NCBI GenBank assembly: GCA_009663005.1
Contig: VIGQ01002326.1
Location: forward strand, 20,001 to 32,500
Length of the DNA stretch: 12,500 nucleotides
From: Actinidia chinensis
Taxonomy: Eukaryota > Streptophyta > Magnoliopsida > Ericales > Actinidiaceae
Direction of reading: 5' to 3'
Shown: in pieces, positions 1 to 8,439 of the stretch
How the letters are laid out: each line of letters begins with the position of its first letter
Numbering within the stretch: the first letter of the stretch is position 1
Made by a program: the position numbers and the translations under genes
The notes under the pieces: model-generated
The model's input: the letters and a program-made list of their open reading frames with translations, nothing else
Told to the model about the DNA's origin: nothing
Database searches by the model: none

Positions 1-410
1 GGTTTACAGATTTTTAAATTTAAAAGATGATCCATCTTTTAAAAAAATAAATAAAGAGATTCTCAAGGTGACATCTATTTTACTATAACTTCGCCTAAAC
101 ATTTTATAAAAATAGCATGTTTTAAAAATATTTTAGAAAAATAGGTTGTTTTACTTTTATGTAAAACATGTCGCCTTATTATAAGTGATTTTAAAGTTGG
201 ATCTATTTTGGTTTATCATACTCGATATCGCTTTTTCAAAAAGTAACTTCACCTATGGTCGCCATATCTAAAGGTAGGGAATTGTAGCCTACCTTTTTCT
301 ACCTAATTTTTCTCCGTATGTAAATTTCTCTCTCTACATGATTTTTTCTCTCAACAATTTCTCCATTCAGCCATGTTTGAAACTTTTGTAAAGAAAATAA
401 AGGGTTTATT

Positions 411-618
411 ACTTAAATGGTCCCCAAAGTATACGTCATGTGCTACTTTGGTCCCCCATATATATAATGTATCAATATCGTCTCCAATATATTCATTTGT
501 GTTATGGTCCCTAAGTCTAATGTCATTTAAATCGTTAACGGAAGTGGGGGCAATTTCGGTGAAATAGCTGTGAGGGGCCAAAGTGACACAGAATACAAAC
601 TTTGGAGACCATTTATGT
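411..618. repeat. MITE-like element with imperfect terminal inverted repeats
   Basis: The left arm at 411-430 (acttaaatggtccccaaagt) is matched in reverse complement by the right arm at 599-618 (actttggagaccatttatgt), about 17 of 20 positions. A second, inner inverted pair (actttggtccccc near 444 and ggggccaaagt near 575) is nested inside, so the unit can fold on itself. Direct partial copies of the arm core (atggtccctaa) recur near 503-511 and 680-690. This resembles the short high-copy inverted-repeat elements common in plant genomes. It has no coding capacity, and I could not fix a target-site duplication, so the exact ends are uncertain. It could instead be a fragment of a larger repeat family. 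Confidence 0.5.
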
Positions 619-906
619 ATTCAACTATATATATATCGTGTATTAATTTTATCTATATTGTGTCAAGTTTGATGTTTAAATGGTCCCTAACTAGATTCTT
701 GTCAGAATTCAAAAATTGTAGAAGGATTAAAATTTAAGATACCAATAAAAAAAACCACTCTTGTTGCAAAAAATTGACTTTAGCTCTTTTGGAGAAAAAA
801 ATGTTCCGCCAAACTATTTCATTTTCACTTGTGTTTGGGTATATGCATATAGATATATCAATACAGAGTTCTTTTGAAAATAAAGGATATCAAAGGAGAA
901 AAAAAT

Positions 907-929
907 AAAGAAGAAAGAAGAAAGAAGAG
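907..929 (+). repeat. GAA-type microsatellite
   Basis: A purine-only run built from aag/aaag units (aaagaagaaagaagaaagaa and onward) sits in the AT-rich flank. It is a simple-sequence repeat with no sign of function. Confidence 0.7.
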
Positions 930-1171
930 TTCGATCATGTGATAAATTCATATATACACACATTGTTAACTAACAAATCTTTTTCTATCGAAATCGATAA
1001 AGGAAAGAGATTTATTTAATAATTAATGAATAAAAGAAAATCAGGTAAGTGTTGTGGTTTTAGGATTTCCTTGAAAATAAAATTATGGCAAATCAAACAA
1101 TAAAAAAAGGTAAGAATAAGAGATTTTTCAAACCAACGAAAAGATCTTCATCGTTTCAAGAAATGGATATA

Positions 1172-1176
1172 AAGAT
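1172..1176. other. Probable target-site duplication (left copy)
   Basis: The five bases aagat lie directly outside the retrotransposon end at 1177. Ty3/gypsy integrases make 5-bp duplications, so this should be one copy. The partner lies beyond the right edge of the window, so the duplication cannot be confirmed here. Confidence 0.4.
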
Positions 1177-1411
1177 TGTTACGGTAGAAATTTAGGGGCG
1201 AGCAACCAACAGTCAGAATTTCTCCTAAGCTCAGTATTGACCCTGGGACGATCTGCGCAAGAGAACAAATGTTATTGTCCGGGACGAAACTGCTACAAAT
1301 CCCTCAGGCGTTGAGATGAGATTAAGGCGAGCAAGCTAATGAAGCAAGAATATTAGAGCTTTCAGAGTGAGAATGTGAATGTGTCCTATCTTTTTTAATG
1401 GAGGAAAGCAG

Positions 1412-1421
1412 CCTTTTATAG
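1412..1421 (-). promoter_or_regulatory. TATA box of the LTR promoter
   Basis: The minus strand reads ctataaaagg, a good plant TATA box, about 235 bp before the LTR end. It would drive the genomic RNA of the element, with transcription starting about 30 bases further left and running into U5. It has the position expected of an LTR core promoter. Whether it is active cannot be judged. Confidence 0.6.
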
Positions 1422-1607
1422 ATGGAGAATGAAGAGCTGTGCAAGGAGATCACGACAAAATCGTCGGGTAGCTAAGAATGGAAAGAGATCCCGCGGATAT
1501 TGGAAAACAACTAGGAGAATGCCATGTGGAGATAGTACCGCGAATGTAGGAGTCCGGGAGGAGATGGAATCCCAACGATCTTATCCTTAACCAGGCAAGA
1601 TGGTTAA

Positions 1608-1625
1608 CCTCGCCCATGGGCGAGG
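1608..1625. repeat. Perfect 18-bp palindrome in the LTR U3
   Basis: cctcgcccatgggcgagg is its own reverse complement. It joins one CTCGCC and one GGCGAG, a hexamer that recurs through this element. It lies in the U3 (promoter-side) part of the LTR, where a dimeric protein-binding site or a small cruciform would be plausible. Its CpGs have survived in an otherwise decayed element. Function is inferred only. Confidence 0.6.
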
Positions 1626-1877
1626 TGACGTTGTAAGGTGGTCAGACCATTTAAGGAGTCTAGGCGAGCCCAATATCAATCATGAGAGATATTGGTGGCA
1701 TGATTTCTTTAGGCCGATGTGCCCATCTTTGGCCATCTAGCAGGTGGGGAATTTTCCCTCATTGGTTGTCCCCTACTTGATGTATCGAGGTGAAACACTT
1801 GGTACATTTGAGTAAGGAATCACAGATTACTAGTGGACGACATGAGCATGTAATGATGGCACAGTTTTACAGGATGA

Positions 1878-2010
1878 CACGTGGATGAGCGCTTTAATGG
1901 AGAAATGACGTTTTTGGCGGGAGTGGTGGTTATGACCTCAAAACTCGAAGCGTCACATAATTTGGCCGTCGAAGTTAATAGAACTCAGCCGTTGATGCCT
2001 TGTATAAATA
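1878..2010 (+). promoter_or_regulatory. Promoter of the antisense gene (G-box, TGACGT, TATA)
   Basis: On the plus strand there is a G-box core cacgtg at 1878-1883 within acacgtgg, a tgacgt bZIP-type site at 1906-1911, and a strong TATA box, tataaata, at 2003-2010 followed by gggg. A start near 2035-2040 would give a leader of about 125 bases to the first in-family ATG at 2162. The layout matches a normal plant RNA polymerase II promoter pointing away from the LTR promoter and into the antisense gene. The G-box and ACGT elements suggest bZIP or bHLH control, possibly stress or ABA related; that part is inference. Confidence 0.6.
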
Positions 2011-2865
2011 GGGGTCTCCACCATACGACATAATCTTCTGTTGCCAATGATAACGAAGTGCTGCCTTTGCTCCGACGTGAACCTCGCCCTTGTTAGCTCG
2101 TCATCTCTCCTTTACCGAAGTCATCCAGTATTGTCCATCTTTAATTTTCAATCTGTAGTGTATGTCTAGTAGCGGCGATGTAGGAAACTTAGATAATTTT
2201 TCTACCCTCCTATATTTCTAATCACCTAGGAGAAAAGTTATACATGGCCGACGAGGTCAATCAACTTCCTTCTTCCCCTAGAGAGGAACTCCCTAATCCT
2301 TAGGGTAGTCCCTTAGTTGTTACTCCACCTCCAATTGAGAGGGAAACTAACAATATCAACCAAGGCGAGCTAGATCACCTTAAAGAGTCATGTTCTATCC
2401 CTCCAGGCGTTCATATCAGGCTACCCGAGGTGGATAAGACCATAGCATCTACTCGCCTAGGAGAGGTGGCCTTTTATAAGGCAACCTTTCATGCCGGTCT
2501 TCGTCTCCCGATCCATCCCATTATCAAGGGGATCCTATACTTCTACACCATCTACCCTGCATAGCTCATTCTCAATGCATGGTAAAAGTCTCGTTTACAC
2601 GGTAGTACTATGGAGAGCTCACAATTCTCCCTCTCCTTCAACAAGTTCAAGAGTCTGTTTACCTTGTACAAAAACCCGAAGCCAGATTCCGAATGTTGTA
2701 CTTCAAGGCGAGGTCAAAGAAGACCCTGCCCGAGGGGGGATCCCAACAATGTAAAGGGATGGAAGAAGAAATTCTTCTTTATCTTAGGAGATGACTGGGA
2801 GTTCTCCCCAGGAATATACAGGGACACCAGTGTTCCAAGGGTCCTAAGGTTGTAAGGCACTCTAG

Positions 2866-2950
2866 GTTAGTCTTCTTCCATTAAGTCATTATTTTAGATG
2901 ATAAGCGTAACACATTTTCCCATGACTAACAATTGTTTTCCCATTTTTAG
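2866..2950 (+). other. Intron 1 of the antisense gene (85 bp)
   Basis: The donor is ctag|gttagt and the acceptor is a pyrimidine-rich tttcccatttttag. Removing 2866-2950 joins ...GGC ACT CTA G to GT AAG CGT TGC with the frame kept, giving GTLGKRCNKPPILS across the junction. The intron is AT-rich and of minimal plant size. Frame-preserving removal is good evidence that the ancestor was spliced on the plus strand. Confidence 0.65.
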
Positions 2951-3926
2951 GTAAGCGTTGCAACAAGCCACCCATCTTGTCCACAATCGAGCAAAGAAGG
3001 CTCGACGAGATCTTAACATCGCTGTGGGGGAGATACATTTAAAATCAAGGAATCTCGAGTATAAGTTTCAGTAGGTGCTTCAGGTCCAACCCTAAAGCAA
3101 TGGAGTCCAATGGCAGGGACAATGGCTTGGAAATACCGATAGGCAGGGTAAACTCCAGTCGCACGCAATGAGGGTAAGTCCCATCATTCCTGAGATGATC
3201 CTCGCGAGGTGATAATTCCCGAGATGACTCAATAGAGTACCTAGGGACCATCAAGAAAACCCATAGGAGAGTTTTACCTCGCCTTCCTGATAAGATACTG
3301 CTAATAATTATTGGGGCAAAATTCTGACTGTTTTTTCTGAGTTTGGTTCTAAGTAGCTTGAGCTCAAGCTTGAACTCAAGCTCAGAAAACTTGATTGGAT
3401 CCACGACTGCCCCCTGAACTTAGATTGGACGGTACTGCCTTCTTTCTTGTCCAAGTACTTTACCTCGTTTATGACTGATTCTTGTCTCCTTTTGCAATTA
3501 TGTCTAAAAAGATTGATCTGTAGAAGCTCGCCAAAATGGCGAAGAGCTCCAAGGCGGCCACCCCGATAGTTAAGGGCATGATCATTCTTAAAAGCATCCT
3601 CGGGATGAGGTTCCTAACATCGAACCCAGCAAGAAGGGCAAAATCGTGGATGACTCGAAGAGGAAGGATGCCATGCAGCCACTCGAGGCTAAGAAGAAAG
3701 TGATGAAGCATAGAAGGATGGGTAGCATGGGTGCCAAGCCATATTGGGTCCCGAGGAGGGGACCTCAGCCAATCCCTACCATGTCTTGTGGCCCATCGCT
3801 TCTATTTTGGAAATCCCTCCGTGGCTAAGAAACTTCTCGAGGGCGTGATCCCATCGTGGATAAGGAAGAGGCGAGAAGCTAGATCTTGATCTGGAAATAT
3901 CAAGGCTCTTTCATGGAGTTGGTTAG

Positions 3927-4000
3927 GTAGTTATTCTTTTTCACGTCAAGATTGTATTCCTGCACTTTATTTTGTCTAATTAATTCATTATTGTTTGCAG
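3927..4000 (+). other. Intron 2 of the antisense gene (74 bp)
   Basis: The donor is ggttag|gtagtt and the acceptor is attgtttgcag|ttggtgg, with a branch-like ctaat at 3975-3979 and a T-rich body. Exon 3 then opens with LVVLA, and after a one-base shift SSLAGRGREL. The boundaries are clear; the phase is blurred by the nearby frameshift. Confidence 0.6.
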
Positions 4001-4265
4001 TTGGTGGTACTTGCGGTCTTCCCTAGCAGGGCGTGGAAGAGAGCTGACAGATGAAGCAATGACTCAGCAGGCCAAACCTGACTCAATTGGGATCGAGATG
4101 GTCTGTGCTTAGCAACGTGCCACAGAACTAGAAGGGCAAGTAGCTGATCTCGGGGCTCGGGAGCAGAAGGCCATTGAGGAACTCAATAGGATGAAGGATG
4201 ACCGAGATGCCACCATCCAAAAGCTTGAGAAGGAGAATGCCGAGTTTAAAGTTAAAGAGGTCCTC

Positions 4266-4270
4266 ACCAA
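4266..4270. other. Target-site duplication of the nested LTR (left)
   Basis: accaa lies directly before the TG end of the insertion. Its partner after the CA end, accag at 6171-6175, differs by one base. Five bases is the length made by LTR-element integrases. Confidence 0.65.
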
Positions 4271-6170
4271 TGTCATGCCCTAAAATTTAATAACCCAAAA
4301 GTAAATAAAATCCACGTAGGACGAGTCAAGATTTCATACTATTCCTTTGAATAGTCAAAGTCAACAAAACATAATCCCACCATTTGGAGTAAATAAGTTC
4401 TATCACCTAATGTCGATAACCGAATGCATAAGTTACCAGTTAAAGGTTGTTACAATAACCAAATAGTCAAAAGATTTATAAATAGAAGTTACAAAATCAT
4501 CTTTCAAAAATATAAAACAAGATACAAAAAATAACTTTATGCTCGATGAACTCCAAATGTCATGTAAAAAACACAACCACACTTCAAAGCATCCATCTCA
4601 TGCTCCATGCTGAGTACCTGAAAATTTATAGGTTGAGCTCACTAGTCCAGTAGGAAAACTATTCTACCTTCGCTAGGTGTAATAAACTGATATATGCAAT
4701 AATGAGGTGAGTATAATGGATGGACCACAACCATGGGTAAGGATAGATGAACAAAAACTTTAACTCCACTCACTAGTACCCAAAACGTGTTCTATGTCTA
4801 AACTATGTTCAAATGTTCCAAATTAGTTTAAAATTCTCACCAAAATTCCAAACAATTTCCCAAAATTCGCGTTTTCTTCATATTGAAAACATATTTTCGC
4901 CAAATACATCAAATTTGTCTGAAATAACCAAACTGATAATTCATAAAAATACTCATCCAATTTTATTAGGGAAGTATCCCTCTACCGGATTTCGTGGGCT
5001 TCCGTGCACCCCTGCCTAATTTCGTGGGCTGCCGTGCACCCCGCCGGATTTCGTGGCTCCGTGCACCCAAGGCTAGGGACACACCCGGGTTGATCCCTAT
5101 AGTCCTTTATACCATTAATATATCTCAAAACAATTTGCCTGTCAAAACTCCCCAAAAGTCCCATTTAGTCCCCAAATTCCACGTTTTCGTCAAAAATGTC
5201 AACCGACTCGTGTTCAATTCATAAACTAGAAAATTTAAAATTAAATCACATGTCCAAAGTTTTAAAATTCATGATATCAAGGTGAATTCGGTGTCCAAAA
5301 TGTGATATACGGGTCAAAATATGAGGAATGGGGACAATCCCAGGGGCCAAATGACATCAAATGATGTGTAAAAAATCATCTAAACAGAGACAATGTGCTG
5401 GAAAATAGGGGCAGTATCCTAACGAAACCAGGGGACTAGCAATGCAATTTTTTACTCTAGAGGGTGGACTTTCAACCCAAAACACATTGTGAGATCTTAG
5501 GTCAAAATTTTAATATGTAGAGCAATAAAGGACATAACGTAGTGTAATCACCATCAATTGCATCAAACAGTTCTCATTTAATAGATCACAAAATTTAATC
5601 AAACAATCCACTTTTGAAGAAATTGACAATTTAAGATAAATTGGAGCACAATCGACACCAAGAACAATGCATATGCTATACACGCATAATAGATACAAAT
5701 ACAAGAGTAGAATGTTTCTGCCTACCATCAAGATTTGAGTTTGGATGATGGCAGATGAAACCTAGTCTCCATTGAGCTCCAATCCGACTATGAGTTCTTG
5801 GTGCGAATACAACGGAGATATAAACCCTTCATACACGTAGAAGAAGTGATTTTAGTGTGGGCTTGAAGTGGGCCTATGAAATTTTGGTGAGTTTTACGAG
5901 CCCTTTGGCAAGAAGAAAAATGGAGAAATGAGAAAGAGAGAGAGTCGGCTGAAGAGGGCTGATCTCTTTTCTTTTCTTTTTTTTTTTGACTAAAAAGTCC
6001 TAAAAATTTAAAAAAATCTCTCACCCCTTCACACTTTACCCCTAGACTTTCAAATGTGTACTAACACACAAAATGCATTCTACTACTATCACATTAACCT
6101 CTCTTATAAAATTTTCAATTCTCACATACCCAACATTCTTTCGGAAGTTATCAAATTTCGGGTCCTTACA
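4271..6170 (-). mobile_element. Nested solo LTR, chromovirus (Tekay/Del)-like, 1900 bp
   Basis: The insertion begins tgtcatgccc and ends ggtccttaca, so it has TG...CA termini. The two ends are also imperfect inverted repeats over about 24 bp (gtcatgccctaaaatttaat against caaatttcgggtccttac). It is flanked by accaa/accag. Read on the minus strand it starts tgtaaggacccg and ends gggcatgaca, like LTRs of plant Tekay/Del chromoviruses, so that orientation is chosen. A CT-rich leader-like stretch (minus 5965-5890) would fit the transcribed part. There is no internal gag-pol, primer-binding site or second LTR, hence a solo LTR left by LTR-LTR recombination. The reading frames inside it match nothing I know. 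A non-autonomous element of the same family is the alternative. Confidence 0.7.
4983..5068 (+). repeat. Three tandem ~30-bp repeats inside the nested LTR
   Basis: The unit ggatttcgtgggcttccgtg plus cacccc occurs three times, with starts about 30 and 29 bp apart. The third copy is a few bases shorter. Each unit contains the palindrome gtgcac and is GC-rich within AT-rich DNA. Tandem sub-repeats of this kind are common in plant LTRs and may have acted as enhancer units. Confidence 0.75.
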
Positions 6171-6175
6171 ACCAG
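6171..6175. other. Target-site duplication of the nested LTR (right)
   Basis: accag directly follows the terminal ca of the insertion and pairs with accaa at 4266-4270 (4 of 5). After it the broken antisense gene resumes. Confidence 0.65.
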
Positions 6176-6430
6176 AGTCATTCATTGAGGAGTACATAAA
6201 TCCTCAGATGACTTTCAGGAGGCTATGGGAACAAATAGCTTTCCAGATACTTTGTTTCAGGGCTTTACTTGTGCAAAATCAAGTTGAGCCACCTTTATTC
6301 GAGCTTGACCTCCAAAGATATGGCAAATTGATGTGAGCTAGCTTGAGCTAGAAGAAGGTGAGGATAGGGGTAGGAAGAGGATGAGAAGAGAGGATGGGAA
6401 AGATAAGGAGGAGGAGAGAAGTGTGATACC

Positions 6431-6688
6431 AGCCCTTATCACTTTAAATACTTTAAATATATTATGTAATGTGGATGTAACCCTTTCATTTTTACCGACA
6501 CATTCCTTTCTATGGTTTCTTGTTCCGCTTCTCCTTATACAATGGCATTTGTCCTACTTGGCGATTCAATATGAATGGAATCTGGTCGAGGTAAATTTGG
6601 AGACCAAAAACTCATCAATCTGCGAGCAAAACCATTGTGTAACGATTACGGTTAATCACCTAAGTAGACAAACAACAACTTAATTTAT
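6431..6688 (+). other. Probable 3' untranslated end of the antisense gene
   Basis: After the charged C-terminal tail (around 6360-6425) no further family-like coding is visible. The stretch is T-rich, with a short direct repeat (actttaaatactttaaatat at 6441-6460) and a ttatgtaatgtggatgtaa segment like a plant 3' end. A frame at 6381-6683 runs through it but only its first part belongs to the antisense protein. Assignment is by position only. Confidence 0.3.
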
Positions 6689-7001
6689 GGCGACCAGATT
6701 ATCAGGGCGAGTTAACTTAGGCGAAGACTTTGGGGCGATAATTTGTTAATTCTCAATTAACAAGCAAATAGGCGATCTTGATATTGGTGATAACAAACAT
6801 TTGTTTCAATCCATTTATATATGGCGAAACCTGGGACTCATGGCGAATAACATTTGGAGTATAATGGCGACATAAACTCATTTTGGCGATGCTGTTAATT
6901 TCGTAAATTTGATTGGAGAAAGTTAAATAGGATTTTGGCAATCATAATTAGTAATTCTTTATTAAAACATGGTTTTGGGACATCACATTGCAATATGGCG
7001 A
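6689..7001 (+). repeat. Cluster of ten GGCGA motifs between pol and the antisense gene
   Basis: The pentamer ggcga occurs at 6689, 6706, 6720, 6734, 6771, 6823, 6842, 6866, 6885 and 6997, always in the same orientation and often as atggcga or ttggcga. A likely decayed copy (ttggcaa) is at 6934-6940. The DNA between copies is AT-rich and not itself repeated. Spacing varies from 14 to 112 bp, so it is not a simple tandem array. It sits in the non-coding junction where the sense (pol) and antisense genes converge. Role unknown. Confidence 0.65.
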
Positions 7002-7029
7002 TCTTCTAAGAGTGCTATCTAGAGACTAC

Positions 7030-8060
7030 TGGAATACTTCGTCAAGTGTTCAGCATTCTAAGGATGAAGGTAGTGTCTTCCCACTCATGTCCTCTAGCCA
7101 ATAAGTTTCCGGTCTAAGCACTTTGACAATTTTGTAGGGACCTTCCCATGTAGGGCCGAGCTTTCCAATTTATGCTCCTTGTAGATCGGTAGTGACTTTC
7201 CTAAGACTAAGTCACTAGAAAAGAAAAAATGATATACGCTTAACCCTCTGGTGTAGTCCTTGGCAACTGGTGCTTGCATGCAGATTGGTTGTACCTAGCT
7301 CGCTCGGCTTTTTTCGTCAAGGAGATCAAGGTTAAGGCTAAGCGCGGCATCGTGTTCTCCTTGTCAAAATTGAGGTCTTAAAGCTCGGCATTCCATCTCT
7401 AGTGGTATGAAGGATTATGTTCCATTATACAATTGAATACGGCGTCTCGCCCGGGGGATCCTGCTCGTCGTGTGGTATAAGCCCATATAATATGCTTGGA
7501 AGGGTCTTTTACCAATTCACTTTTGAATATTTCTAAACTCGCTTGATTCCTCAGATCGTTCTGTTGTGACTTCTACTTGTTCTGTTTTGCCTAAGGATGA
7601 CCCGACGAGGAGCAGTGATGTGAGCTGGCAAGATCTGAGCAGAACAATTGATCCATTCATTGTCGAATTGCCTTGCATGTCTCGAGATGATAACATTGCG
7701 GAATTCCAAATCGACAAACGGTGTTGTTCTTCCAAACAAAATTTTAGTATTTCCTCTCAGTAATTTTTGTGATAAGATTCGGACTTTAAGTCCACTATAT
7801 GAAAATAGTCTATGAGACAAGCAAAACTCTCTCTATAATTGCGCATGAGGTATAGGGTCCAAGTATGTCTGGTTCCCCATTAAGCAAATGGTTATGACTG
7901 GTCATTGGAACCATCTTAGATAAGACAGATGACGCTAGAGAAATCTCTAGACACTATCACATTTTTAGTGAATGCAATCGCATCTCAATCCATTTGATGC
8001 CAACAATACCATTAGCGAATTGCCTTTTTATCAATGACCTCACCTTGATGATTTCGCAGG
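7030..8060 (-). pseudogene. Integrase domain of pol, broken
   Basis: Integrase would insert the element's DNA copy into chromosomes. On the minus strand, in scattered frames, I see the start of the catalytic core as DILGP (catalytic Asp codon at 7867-7869, with a one-base insertion just before it), then VCRFGIP-like and RQFDNEW (7650-7672) around the second Asp, and EQVEVTTERS near 7575-7545 carrying the core Glu. Then come WAYTTRRAGSPGR-like text near 7460, RARYNQSACKHQ near 7280, and the C-terminal LRPETYWLEDMSGKTLP (7072-7122). The N-terminal zinc-binding part is too decayed to see. Pol appears to end near 7030. Stops and shifts are dense, so there is no function. Confidence 0.75.
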
Positions 8061-8439
8061 ATTGTTTCTGGAATCTCATGAGCATGTAATTTGTTTGTTT
8101 TCTCAAAGTCTAGACATCTCAAGAGTGGACCCAAGATAGACATCTTGTAAAAGTTCCTCAAATAAGCCCAGAAGAACGAGTTGATTCGATACTGGATCTA
8201 TTGTGCTTGAAGCTTGTCTAATGGTAGTGTTCTCACTTTGATGACTAGGAAAAAAACCAATGATGTCGTCCATCAATGTTAGGTCTACTATGGTTTGGCA
8301 AATGGTCTGGGCGATGCATACTGGGGTTTGGCAAGAATTGTAGAGGTATACTTCTGTCTGAGAGTGAAATTGAGGCTAATGCTAAGTTAGCCACTGGCAT
8401 CAGCCTTCTTGTTATCTCAGGGGATTTGGCGAATCTTGT

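Larger units (their letters stand above)
1..1171. other. AT-rich flanking DNA without a recognisable gene
   Basis: This is the DNA outside the left end of the retrotransposon. It is strongly AT-rich with many poly-A and poly-T runs. No reading frame here looks like a protein I recognise. The two overlapping frames near 351-581, one on each strand, fall over a palindromic repeat and are read as by-products of it. The stretch holds a MITE-like inverted repeat and a GAA microsatellite, listed separately. It could be intergenic DNA or part of a long intron; the sequence does not decide. Confidence 0.6.
1177..1741 (-). repeat. 3' LTR (right-hand boundary approximate)
   Basis: On the minus strand the LTR ends ...taccgtaaca at 1177, with the canonical CA. 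The same terminal sequence, mutated, ends the 5' LTR at 12478. A minus-strand TATA box at 1412-1421 divides U3 from R-U5, leaving about 235 bp to the LTR end, which is reasonable for this class. The U3 start is not fixed by a second copy in the window. I place it near 1741, where the minus strand reads tgctagatggcc just after a purine-rich stretch (minus gagggaaaa, near 1756-1764) that may be the remains of the polypurine tract. An alternative start lies as far out as about 1957. The 1177 end is firm; the other end is a guess. Confidence 0.6.
2162..6430 (+). pseudogene. Antisense gene of the retrotransposon (gypsy-type transposon-domain protein), broken
   Basis: This gene runs against gag-pol. 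A start at 2162 gives MSSSGDVGN, followed by a stop and a frameshift; a second ATG at 2244 (MADEVNQLPSSPREELP) opens the main frame. Exon 1 carries a domain I recognise as the plant 'putative gypsy type transposon' family (PF04195-like): GVHIRLPE, STRLGEVAFYKA, FHAGLRLPIHP, LFTLYKNPKPDS, LYFKARSKKTL and NVKGWKKKFFF, in shifting frames with stops at 2301, 2562, 2583 and 2853. Exon 2 starts GKRCNKPPILS and later has RCFRSNPKAMESNG and DDSIEYLGTI. Then come a lysine-rich stretch (about 3606-3720, PSKKGKIVDD, EAKKKVMKHRR) and, after intron 2, SSLAGRGRELTDEAM and a coiled coil (REQKAIEELNRMKDDRD, KLEKENAEFK). A solo LTR splits the gene at 4271-6170; after it KSSDDFQEAM and a charged tail ending near 6430 continue. 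The product is probably nuclear, judging by the lysines. Its biochemical role is unknown. No intact protein can be made. Confidence 0.8.

Noticed and set aside
270..296. Small hairpin aaaggtagg / cctaccttt with a 9-base loop
   Set aside because: Perfect 9-bp stem, but no T-tract terminator context, no neighbouring gene and expected by chance in AT-rich DNA.
351..581. Overlapping frames on both strands (64 and 76 codons)
   Set aside because: They lie over the palindromic MITE-like repeat and resemble no protein family; treated as by-products.
2003..2010. Reading the plus-strand TATA box as the LTR promoter of a plus-strand element
   Set aside because: PBS, gag, RT and integrase all read on the minus strand and the LTR has its own minus-strand TATA at 1412-1421.
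3172..3180. Strong donor-like ggtaagt
   Set aside because: Family-like coding continues just after it (GDNSRDDSIEYLGTI at about 3209-3253), so an intron starting here would remove conserved text.
3045..3404. 119-codon minus-strand frame
   Set aside because: It is the complement of the antisense gene's exon (DDSIEYLGTI region read on the plus strand); no family resemblance of its own.
5510..5731. 73-codon minus-strand frame with a hydrophobic start
   Set aside because: Lies inside the nested LTR, with no family match or conserved context; likely chance.
5788..6024. 78-codon minus-strand frame in the nested LTR
   Set aside because: Low-complexity lysine/serine-rich text from poly-A and CT-rich leader sequence, not a protein.
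6689..7001. CRISPR-like or tandem-repeat reading of the GGCGA cluster
   Set aside because: The repeated word is only 5-7 bases, spacing is irregular and the context is eukaryotic.
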